Assembly: GCA_945870545.1 (NCBI GenBank) | Contig: CAMBTF010000157.1 | Coordinates: 1 to 5,254 of the forward strand | Source: Akkermansia muciniphila | GTDB taxonomy: Bacteria > Verrucomicrobiota > Verrucomicrobiia > Verrucomicrobiales > Akkermansiaceae | Direction: 5' to 3' | DNA length: 5,254 nucleotides | Part shown: in pieces, positions 1-4,685 of the stretch | Layout of the letters: each line of letters begins with the position of its first letter | How positions within the stretch are numbered: the first letter of the stretch is position 1 | The notes under the pieces: generated by a model | What the model was told of the DNA's origin: nothing | The model's input: only the letters and a program-made list of their open reading frames with translations | The model's database searches: none | Program-made: the position numbers and the translations under genes

Positions 1-66
1 AACATGGATCAAGTCACCGGCATGGCTCTCGCGGCCTCGGAAAAGCTAATCAAGCGCTTCGCCTGA
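1..66 (+). CDS. C-terminal fragment of an unidentified upstream protein
   Basis: Frame 1 is open from the first base and ends at a TGA (64-66), giving 21 residues that begin [15 protein letters not shown] and end KRFA. The fragment looks like a charged amphipathic helix. It is too short to assign to a family, and I do not recognise it. It lies on the same strand as the glycan genes that follow and ends 61 bases before fcl, so it is probably another member of the same cluster. The reading frame could also be chance openness at the window edge, but the C-rich third positions resemble the genes downstream. Confidence 0.5.
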   Translation, partial: NMDQVTGMALAASEKLIKRFA

Positions 67-71
67 TCCCC

Positions 72-127
72 ATTTCAGCATCTCCACTTTTCAGCATTTC
101 AGCATTTCAGCTTTTCAGCATTTATTT
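72..127 (+). repeat. Octamer tandem array (consensus WTTTCAGC) directly before fcl
   Basis: Seven consecutive 8-base units fill the space up to the fcl start codon: atttcagc, atctccac, ttttcagc, atttcagc, atttcagc, ttttcagc, atttattt, then ATG at 128. The second and last units are degenerate, and the others differ only at the first base. The array takes up the whole leader and leaves no room for a Shine-Dalgarno sequence. A related array in the same orientation precedes ugd (4650-4685), and an inverted one follows the glycosyltransferase gene (4252-4283). Its function is unknown. Confidence 0.85.
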
Positions 128-1060
128 ATGAAAACCTTCATCTCTGGCCACCGCGGCATGGTTGGCTCCGCCCTCGTCCGCAAGGCCGAATCCCTCGGCC
201 TCGAAACCCTCACCGCCACGCGCGCCGAGCTCGATCTCACCTCGCAGCCCGAGGTCTTCGCGTTTCTCGAAAAACATAAGCCCGCCACGGTGATCATCGC
301 GGCGGCAAAGGTCGGCGGTATCCACGCGAACTCCACCTACCCGGCGGATTTCATCTATGAGAACCTCGCCATCGCCGCGAACCTCATCGAGGGCTCCCGC
401 CGCGTCGGCGTCCCGCGCGTGCTTTTCCTCGGCTCCTCCTGCATTTATCCGAAGCTGGCTCCCCAGCCCATGCCGGAAAACTGCCTGCTCACCTCCCCGC
501 TCGAAACGACGAACGAGGCCTACGCCATCGCCAAGATCGCCGGGCTGAAAATGTGCCAGCATTACCGCGCCCAGCACGGCCTGCTCTACCACTCCGCCAT
601 GCCCACCAACCTCTACGGCCCGGGCGATAACTACCACGCGGAAAACTCCCACGTCATCCCCGCCCTGATCCGCCGTTTCCATGAGGCGAAGGCAAACAAC
701 GCGCCCTCCGTCACCATCTGGGGCACCGGCACACCCTGCCGCGAGTTCCTCCACACCGACGATCTCGCCAACGCCTGCTTCCACCTCCTTTCCCTCACCA
801 ACCCGCCAGACTGGGTCAACGTCGGCACCGGCACCGACCTCACCATCCTCGACCTTGCCAAACTGATCTCGAAAACCGTCGGCTACCCCGGAGAGATTCT
901 GACAGACCCCACCAAACCCGACGGCACCCCGAAAAAACTCCTCGATATCTCCCTCATCGAATCCACCGGCTGGCATCCCGAAATCCCCTTTGAAACCGGC
1001 CTCGCCGGAGCTTATCAGGATTTCCTCGCATCCCTGGAAAGCGGCGCAGCGCGGCTGTGA
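128..1060 (+). CDS. fcl: GDP-L-fucose synthase (GDP-4-keto-6-deoxymannose 3,5-epimerase/4-reductase)
   Basis: This 310-residue protein belongs to the extended short-chain dehydrogenase family. It carries out the last step to GDP-L-fucose: 3,5-epimerisation and NADPH-dependent reduction of the keto sugar made by Gmd, in the cytoplasm. The N-terminal Rossmann motif GHRGMVGSA (7-15) binds the cofactor. The SSCIYP segment places Ser103 and Cys105, YAIAK gives Tyr132 and Lys136, and ENSHVIP gives His175. These correspond, with a constant offset of four, to Ser107, Cys109, Tyr136, Lys140 and His179 of the E. coli enzyme. The [11 protein letters not shown] segment (263-273) is the usual nucleotide-sugar end region. 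The length is close to the roughly 320 residues of the family. The ATG at 128 is chosen because the Rossmann strand begins at residue 3. There is no Shine-Dalgarno; an octamer array runs up to the start. The last eight residues, after YQDFLAS, look like read-through into non-homologous sequence. The partner gmd lies one gene downstream. Confidence 0.97.
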   Translation: MKTFISGHRGMVGSALVRKAESLGLETLTATRAELDLTSQPEVFAFLEKHKPATVIIAAAKVGGIHANSTYPADFIYENLAIAANLIEGSRRVGVPRVLFLGSSCIYPKLAPQPMPENCLLTSPLETTNEAYAIAKIAGLKMCQHYRAQHGLLYHSAMPTNLYGPGDNYHAENSHVIPALIRRFHEAKANNAPSVTIWGTGTPCREFLHTDDLANACFHLLSLTNPPDWVNVGTGTDLTILDLAKLISKTVGYPGEILTDPTKPDGTPKKLLDISLIESTGWHPEIPFETGLAGAYQDFLASLESGAARL

Positions 1061-1116
1061 TTCCGCGGAGCGGATTCGAAGGGGAGCACACGCAGCTTGC
1101 CCGCACCAATCACAGC
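1054..1116. repeat. 9-bp inverted repeat spanning the fcl stop codon
   Basis: GCTGTGATT (1054-1062) is perfectly complementary to AATCACAGC (1108-1116), with a 45-base loop and a possible extra G-U pair outside. The left arm includes the fcl stop TGA. There is no following T-run, so it is not a classical terminator. An arm of this length can arise by chance in a window this size, so the biological meaning is doubtful. The rest of 1061-1179 shows no gene or clear site. Confidence 0.3.
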
Positions 1117-1179
1117 TCCCATCCCCCCTTGCCGCTCACTCCAGCCCGGTTTCCCCGCGCGCCACAACTCAGCATTCGC

Positions 1180-1620
1180 ATGGCCGCTACTACGAAAAAT
1201 CCTCATGCCTGCCGTCACAAATTCATACTCAAAATAACCCGTATCACCGCTTTCTCCTTTGGCTTTTTCCTCATCGCCGTAGTCATCATCGCGGATCTCG
1301 GGTATGACGCAAAATGGTGGCCGTTTATCGACCTCATCCCCTACGGCGACAAACTTGGCCACATCGGCCTTTTCGGTACCTTGGGTTTTCTCTGTAATCT
1401 CGCATTCCCAAGTCGCCGCTTCGGATACAGCCCTTTCCTCGTCACCACGACAACTCTTGTCCTCCTCGCCCTCATCTCACTGGAGGAAATCTCCCAAGCC
1501 TTCATCCCCGCCCGCTCCTGCGACCTCTTCGATTGGCTCGCGGATCTCACCGGCCTCGCCATCGGGCAACTGGCAGCCATTGCCCTCAAGTCCCGCTCTC
1601 CATTGAAAGTTGAACATTGA
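1180..1620 (+). CDS. VanZ-like family small membrane protein
   Basis: This is a predicted integral membrane protein of 146 residues. Hydrophobic segments lie at about 22-39, 58-75, 85-101 and 120-137, consistent with four membrane passes. The VanZ-type signature is visible: GDKLGHIGLFGTLGF (56-70), the acidic pair and glutamine in LEEISQAFIPAR (101-112), and DLFDWLADLTGLAIG (115-129). VanZ itself is linked to teicoplanin resistance, but most family members in glycan clusters have no proven role, so drug resistance should not be inferred. The reading frame is open back to an ATG at 1057. The ATG at 1180 is preferred because the 41 upstream residues are proline- and arginine-rich, non-hydrophobic and overlap fcl. 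The stop codon lies inside a heptamer array, so the last residues (LKVEH) are encoded by repeat sequence. The gene sits between fcl and gmd on the same strand. Envelope glycan assembly or export is a guess from context only. Confidence 0.82.
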   Translation: MAATTKNPHACRHKFILKITRITAFSFGFFLIAVVIIADLGYDAKWWPFIDLIPYGDKLGHIGLFGTLGFLCNLAFPSRRFGYSPFLVTTTTLVLLALISLEEISQAFIPARSCDLFDWLADLTGLAIGQLAAIALKSRSPLKVEH

Positions 1621-1623
1621 ACG
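1603..1623 (+). repeat. Heptamer tandem array (TTGAAAG type) containing the stop codon of the VanZ-like gene
   Basis: Three 7-base units follow one another: ttgaaag, ttgaaca, ttgaacg. Each contains TGA, and because seven is not a multiple of three these fall in all three frames (1604, 1611 and 1618). The last one used, TGA at 1618-1620, ends the VanZ-like gene. A related heptamer array lies before the glycosyltransferase gene (3480-3514). Confidence 0.65.
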
Positions 1624-1696
1624 ACCTGTGAGCTTAGCGAACCGTTAATCCATCCGCGAAGCCACAAATCATAGCCATCAGGCAATTTTGAAGTTT

Positions 1697-2815
1697 ATGA
1701 AAAAAGCACTAATTACAGGCATCACCGGCCAGGACGGTTCCTACCTCGCGGAATTCCTTCTGGAAAAAGGCTACGAAGTCCACGGCATCAAACGCCGCGC
1801 GTCCCTCTTCAACACCCAGCGTATCGATCACATCTATGAGGATCCGCACGTCGAGAGCTCGCGCTTCAAGCTCCACTACGGCGACCTCACCGACTCCTCC
1901 AACCTCACCCGCATCATTTCCGAGATCCAGCCCGACGAGGTCTATAACCTCGGCGCGCAATCTCACGTCGCCGTCTCCTTCGAGGCCCCCGAATACACCG
2001 CCGATGTCGATGCCATGGGCACGCTGCGTTTGCTAGAAGCCATCCGCTTCCTCGGCCTTGAAAAAAAGACCCGTTTCTACCAAGCCTCCACCTCCGAGCT
2101 TTACGGCCTCGTCCAGGAAATCCCGCAGAAGGAAACCACACCGTTTTATCCCCGCTCCCCGTATGCCGTCGCAAAAATGTATGCCTACTGGATCACCGTA
2201 AACTACCGCGAATCCTACGGCATCTACGCCTGCAACGGCATCCTATTCAACCACGAGTCCCCCCGCCGCGGTGAGACTTTCGTGACCCGCAAAATCACCC
2301 GCGGCATCGCCAACATCGCCCTGGGCCTCGAAAAATGCCTGTTCCTCGGCAATATGGACGCCCTCCGCGATTGGGGCCACGCCAAGGACTACGTCCGCAT
2401 GCAGTGGATGATGCTCCAGCAGGACGCGCCGGACGATTTCGTCATCGCCACCGGTAAACAAATCTCCGTCCGCGAGTTCGTCCGTATGTCCGCCAAGGAG
2501 GCGGGTATCGAACTCGAATTCTCCGGCTCCGGCATCGATGAAATCGCTACCGTCACCGTCATCTCCGACCCCTCGAAAGCCCCCGCCCTGAACGTCGGCG
2601 ACGTCATCGTCCGCGTCGATCCCCGCTACTTCCGCCCCGCCGAAGTCGAGACCCTCCTCGGCGATCCCACCAAGGCGAAGGAGAAACTCGGTTGGGTTCC
2701 GGAAATCACCGTCGAGGAAATGTGCGCCGAAATGATCGCCTCCGACCTCGAAACCGCCCGCCGCCACGCCCTCCTTAATGCCCACGGCCACCCCGTCAGC
2801 GTCTCGCGCGAATAA
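1697..2815 (+). CDS. gmd: GDP-mannose 4,6-dehydratase
   Basis: This 372-residue cytoplasmic enzyme converts GDP-D-mannose to GDP-4-keto-6-deoxy-D-mannose, the substrate of Fcl and the committed step to GDP-L-fucose. The NADP-binding motif [14 protein letters not shown] spans 8-21. The catalytic set Thr132 and Glu134 (in STSELYG) and Tyr156 and Lys160 (in YAVAK) matches the numbering of E. coli Gmd exactly. [18 protein letters not shown] (184-201) and [20 protein letters not shown] (308-327) are hallmark segments of the family. The length is essentially that of E. coli Gmd (373). The start at ATG 1697 gives the canonical [15 protein letters not shown] nine bases upstream (1688) would add only three residues and is less likely. 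No Shine-Dalgarno is visible; the start is preceded by TTT, as for fcl and ugd. The separation from fcl by a VanZ-like gene is unusual, since gmd and fcl are commonly adjacent. The 76 bases before the start hold no obvious promoter. Confidence 0.98.
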   Translation: MKKALITGITGQDGSYLAEFLLEKGYEVHGIKRRASLFNTQRIDHIYEDPHVESSRFKLHYGDLTDSSNLTRIISEIQPDEVYNLGAQSHVAVSFEAPEYTADVDAMGTLRLLEAIRFLGLEKKTRFYQASTSELYGLVQEIPQKETTPFYPRSPYAVAKMYAYWITVNYRESYGIYACNGILFNHESPRRGETFVTRKITRGIANIALGLEKCLFLGNMDALRDWGHAKDYVRMQWMMLQQDAPDDFVIATGKQISVREFVRMSAKEAGIELEFSGSGIDEIATVTVISDPSKAPALNVGDVIVRVDPRYFRPAEVETLLGDPTKAKEKLGWVPEITVEEMCAEMIASDLETARRHALLNAHGHPVSVSRE

Positions 2816-2819
2816 ATCC

Positions 2820-2871
2820 GTGGCTGCCCCCGTCCCGGGGCAGGCCGTGCAAGCGGCGTCTCGCCGCCCAC
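2820..2871. repeat. Two-hairpin, three-way-junction element after gmd (REP-like or terminator-like)
   Basis: Two perfect hairpins lie side by side. The first pairs CTGCCCC (2824-2830) with GGGGCAG (2837-2843) around a six-base loop. The second pairs GCGGCG (2853-2858) with CGCCGC (2862-2867) around TCT. GTGG (2820-2823) and CCAC (2868-2871) can close both into a three-way junction, each arm abutting a hairpin with no spare base. It starts five bases after the gmd stop. No T-run follows, so intrinsic termination is not certain. It could be a REP-type dispersed repeat, an mRNA 3'-end stabiliser, or a boundary between gmd and the toxin-antitoxin unit. Confidence 0.6.
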
Positions 2872-2922
2872 AACTGCCCAGATTTATATGGACAGGAAAG
2901 CTGCACAGGTTAACTTCCATTC

Positions 2923-3198
2923 ATGCCTACCATTTCCTACACGGAAGCCCGCGATCGGCTGGCGGGAGTTTGGGACGAAAGCGTCTCCAACCGCGAACCT
3001 GTCACCATTGACCGTCGCGGCCACGAATCCATGGTGCTCGTCCCCATCGGCGAATGGAGCGGACTCGTGGAGACCGCCCACCTCCTCCGCTCCCCCGCCA
3101 ACGCCCGTCGTCTGCTCGCCGCGCTGAACCGCCTCGACAGCGGCGAAGGACAATCGCTCACCACCGAGGCTCTGGCCGCCCAATCCGGACTCGGATGA
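2923..3198 (+). CDS. yefM: YefM/Phd family antitoxin
   Basis: This 91-residue protein closely follows E. coli YefM. It opens MPTISYTEARDRL, the N-terminal DNA-binding and dimerisation region, and contains VETAHLLRSPANARRL (49-64), a near copy of the conserved YefM segment just before the toxin-neutralising C-terminal tail. The family binds and neutralises the YoeB toxin and, with it, represses its own promoter. The C-terminal tail here (TTEALAAQSGLG) is slightly longer than in E. coli, where the protein has 83 residues. The start ATG at 2923 fits the family N-terminus exactly. The stop overlaps the toxin start as ATGA, so translation is probably coupled. A GTTAAC palindrome at 2909-2914 could be part of an operator, but I see no TGTACA-type YefM site. 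Its own promoter probably lies in 2872-2922, where TTTATAT (2883-2889) is a weak -10 candidate. Confidence 0.93.
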   Translation: MPTISYTEARDRLAGVWDESVSNREPVTIDRRGHESMVLVPIGEWSGLVETAHLLRSPANARRLLAALNRLDSGEGQSLTTEALAAQSGLG

Positions 3199-3464
3199 AG
3201 CCCGATGACCGCTTATTGGTCTTTGACCGGGATTTTCTCGAAGACCTCTCGCACTGGGTTGCGACCGACCGCAAAACCGCTCTTCGTGTGCTCGAATTGG
3301 TCGAAGCAATCCGTCGCGAACCCTTCACCGGCATAGGTAAGCCTGAGCCACTACGTTATCTCGGAGCGGGCATTTGGTCACGGCGCATCACCCAGGAGCA
3401 CCGCCTCGTCTATCGCGTCGAAAGCGACCGCATCCTCTTCGCCCAAGCCCGCTATCATTACTGA
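3195..3464 (+). CDS. yoeB: YoeB family mRNA interferase toxin (RelE superfamily)
   Basis: This 89-residue protein is a ribosome-dependent endoribonuclease of the type II YefM-YoeB system. The KPEPL motif gives Glu51, WSRRITQEHRLVY (61-73) gives Arg70, and the C-terminal RYHY gives His88 and Tyr89. These correspond, with an offset of five, to the catalytic Glu46, Arg65, His83 and Tyr84 of E. coli YoeB, so the toxin looks intact and active. The five extra residues are at the N-terminus (MKPDD). The start at ATG 3195 overlaps the antitoxin stop by four bases (ATGA), the usual arrangement. The open frame reaches back to 3054, but that extension lies wholly within the antitoxin and is proline/arginine-rich noise. 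The pair sits between gmd and a glycosyltransferase gene, on the same strand, with C-rich codon use similar to its neighbours. Confidence 0.95.
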   Translation: MKPDDRLLVFDRDFLEDLSHWVATDRKTALRVLELVEAIRREPFTGIGKPEPLRYLGAGIWSRRITQEHRLVYRVESDRILFAQARYHY

Positions 3465-3479
3465 AGCAGAGCCCTCTTC

Positions 3480-3514
3480 GTTGAAGTTTAAAGTTTAAAG
3501 TTTGAATTTTAAAA
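3480..3514 (+). repeat. Heptamer tandem array (TTTAAAG type) overlapping the glycosyltransferase start
   Basis: Five 7-base units run together: gttgaag, tttaaag, tttaaag, tttgaat, tttaaaa. The probable TTG start codon of the next gene (3502-3504) is inside the fourth unit. The array begins 15 bases after the yoeB stop. Stop triplets occur in all three forward frames (for example at 3489, 3496 and 3503). The decamer TTGAAGTTTA at its left end (3481-3490) is also present at the gmd start (1688-1697). Confidence 0.75.
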
Positions 3515-4263
3515 ACGTCATCGGCCTCCCCGTCGCCGCCACCGATTACGCCGGAGCGGTTCGTTGGATCCTCGAAAAAGCATCCCTCGCCGACCGCGCC
3601 TACGCCGTCGAGGCCGCCAACACCCACGTCGCCTCACTCGCCCGCAGCAATCCGGAGTTCGGCGCGTCGATGGCGAAATTCGACCTCATCACCCCCGATG
3701 GCATGCCGCTCGTCTGGTCGGTCAACGCCCAGCTCCCGCCCTCTGAAAAACTCACCGACCGTGTTTATGGCCCGACCCTAATGCTCGAAACCATCAAGGC
3801 CACCTGCGGGAATACGGAATTCCGCCACTTCCTCCTCGGCGGCAAACAATCCACTCTCGACAAACTCACCGCAAAATTCTCCTCCGATTTCCCCAACGCC
3901 CTCATCACCGGCGTCCACTCTCCTCCCTTCGGCACATGGCCCGCCGGCGAAATGGAAACCATCATCGGGAAAATCCGCGCTTCGGGAGCGAACCTCGTCT
4001 GGGTCGGCCTCGGCTGCCCCAAACAGGAACACTGGATCGCGAAAAACAAACACCTCCTCCCTCCCGCCGTCTATTTCGGCATCGGCGCCGCCTTCGCCTT
4101 CCACGCCGGTGAGGTGAAACAAGCACCCGCCCTTTTCCAGAAAACCGGCCTCGAATGGGCCTACCGCCTCGCGATGGAACCCCGCCGCCTCTTCAAACGC
4201 TATCTCACCTACAACTCCCTCTTCCTCTACCACACCGTGAGGGAGAAAATCCTGAAAAGCTGA
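3502..4263 (+). CDS. WecG/TagA/CpsF family glycosyltransferase (GT26)
   Basis: This 253-residue protein belongs to the family that transfers a sugar, such as ManNAc, ManNAcA or glucose, from a nucleotide donor to a lipid-linked acceptor during glycan assembly at the inner face of the membrane. Family landmarks are all present in order: AANTHVAS (38-45), TPDGMPLVW (64-72) with Asp66 as the likely catalytic acid/base, RVYGPTLM (87-94), VGLGCPKQEHW (168-178), GIGAAFAFHAGEVKQAP (193-209) and GLEWAYRLAMEPRRLFKRYL (216-235). The length is typical. The exact donor and acceptor cannot be read from sequence. The start is TTG 3502: an in-frame TAA lies at 3496, no ATG or GTG occurs before the conserved region, and family similarity begins by residue 6 (VIGLPV). 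The start lies in a heptamer array, and the stop (4261-4263) lies in an octamer array, so both ends of the gene are made of repeat sequence. Confidence 0.94.
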   Translation: MNFKNVIGLPVAATDYAGAVRWILEKASLADRAYAVEAANTHVASLARSNPEFGASMAKFDLITPDGMPLVWSVNAQLPPSEKLTDRVYGPTLMLETIKATCGNTEFRHFLLGGKQSTLDKLTAKFSSDFPNALITGVHSPPFGTWPAGEMETIIGKIRASGANLVWVGLGCPKQEHWIAKNKHLLPPAVYFGIGAAFAFHAGEVKQAPALFQKTGLEWAYRLAMEPRRLFKRYLTYNSLFLYHTVREKILKS

Positions 4264-4283
4264 AACGCTGAAAAGCTGAAATC
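4252..4283 (+). repeat. Octamer tandem array (CTGAAAAG), inverted relative to the arrays before fcl and ugd
   Basis: Four 8-base units are directly joined: ctgaaaag, ctgaaacg, ctgaaaag, ctgaaatc. The sequence is the reverse complement of the TTTCAGC-type array. TGA triplets fall in all three frames (4253, 4261, 4269), and the one at 4261-4263 is the stop of the glycosyltransferase gene. CTGAAAAGCT (4252-4261) is complementary to AGCTTTTCAG (4663-4672) in the array before ugd, so the two arrays form inverted repeats around the four-helix-bundle gene. Confidence 0.8.
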
Positions 4284-4298
4284 GAATACGACTCCCTG

Positions 4299-4399
4299 AT
4301 GATCTCCGCCATAGATGCAAACGCTTCGCTTCCGCCGTTATCCGAATTTTCATCTCACTTCCCAAGGAGCGCGAGGAAGTCAGGATACTGGCTCGCCAG
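4299..4399 (+). other. Displaced N-terminal coding sequence of the four-helix-bundle gene
   Basis: The frame of the downstream gene stays open back to a TGA at 4277-4279. From about 4322 it reads RFASAVIRIFISLPKER, then EEVRILARQ up to the ATG at 4400. This fits the first helix of the four-helix-bundle (S23-type) family, which normally has an FA-x-R-hydrophobic helix followed by a Q-hydrophobic-hydrophobic-RSGTS segment. No ATG, GTG or TTG occurs in this frame upstream of 4400. The only nearby ATG at the expected distance (4299) is in another frame (MISAIDANA) and runs to a TGA at 4401. One missing A in the AAA at 4319-4321 would join that start to the helix. This is either a one-base frameshift or an unusual start. 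Confidence 0.55.
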
Positions 4400-4645
4400 A
4401 TGATCCGATCCGGAACTTCAGTAGCCGCCCACGCGCGCGAGGCAAGCCGCGCCAGATCCGACGCCGAATTCTGCTCTAAGCTTGATGGTTTGCTTCAAGA
4501 GGCTGACGAAACCCAGCTATGGATCGAACTTCTTATCGCGGATTGCATGATAAGCGACCCTACTCTTTCTGAAGCCCATCGCGAAGCAGGCGAAATCATC
4601 GCGATCTTCACCACCATTGTCTCAAAAGTAAGACGCAGCCTCTGA
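4400..4645 (+). CDS. Four-helix-bundle protein (23S rRNA intervening-sequence / S23 type), probably 5'-truncated or frameshifted
   Basis: From the first in-frame ATG the product has 81 residues, beginning [20 protein letters not shown] and containing [22 protein letters not shown] (24-45), split here as [10 protein letters not shown] and [12 protein letters not shown]. These are the conserved second- and third-helix segments of the family found in 23S rRNA intervening sequences and related to the Avd accessory protein of diversity-generating retroelements. Full members have about 115-130 residues, so this version lacks the first helix, which is present upstream in the same frame without a normal start codon. 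The family probably forms oligomeric helical bundles that bind nucleic acid; no enzyme activity is known. Codon use is less C-biased than in its neighbours (for example gga act tca gta). The gene is bracketed by octamer arrays in opposite orientation. Family assignment is firm; whether the gene is expressed is not. Confidence 0.78.
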   Translation: MIRSGTSVAAHAREASRARSDAEFCSKLDGLLQEADETQLWIELLIADCMISDPTLSEAHREAGEIIAIFTTIVSKVRRSL

Positions 4646-4649
4646 TTCA

Positions 4650-4685
4650 ATTTCAGTATCTCAGCTTTTCAGTATTTCAGCCTTT
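4650..4685 (+). repeat. Octamer tandem array (WTTTCAGC) directly before ugd
   Basis: Four 8-base units lead into the ugd start: atttcagt, atctcagc, ttttcagt, atttcagc, followed by cttt and ATG at 4686. The period, consensus, orientation and position match the array before fcl, including a degenerate ATCTC unit in second place. It begins five bases after the four-helix-bundle stop. It leaves no Shine-Dalgarno site for ugd. Confidence 0.85.

Noticed and set aside
72..127. CRISPR array
   Set aside because: The units are 8 bases long, contiguous and without spacers, so this is a simple tandem repeat.
122..976. A 284-residue open frame on the minus strand, antisense to fcl
   Set aside because: It is glycine-, valine- and glutamate-rich with no family motif and mirrors the C-ending codons of fcl. 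The plus-strand frame has unmistakable catalytic residues.
1057..1179. Longer N-terminus for the VanZ-like protein from ATG 1057
   Set aside because: It overlaps the end of fcl and would add 41 proline/arginine-rich residues ahead of the first membrane segment; ATG 1180 is a better fit.
1688..1696. TTG start for gmd
   Set aside because: It adds only three residues before the canonical [11 protein letters not shown] start at 1697.
2820..2880. Classical rho-independent terminator after gmd
   Set aside because: The hairpins are strong but are followed by cccacaactgccc rather than a T-run, so I list the element as a structured repeat instead.
2243..2920. A 225-residue minus-strand open frame antisense to gmd
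   Set aside because: Same low-complexity acidic and glycine-rich composition caused by strong third-position C bias in gmd; no recognisable domain.
3054..3194. Extended N-terminus for the YoeB toxin
   Set aside because: The extension lies entirely within the antitoxin gene in another frame and has no family similarity; the ATGA overlap at 3195 is typical of these pairs.
4280..4645. Diversity-generating retroelement accessory gene (Avd)
   Set aside because: The fold family is related, but no reverse transcriptase or template/variable repeat is visible in the window.
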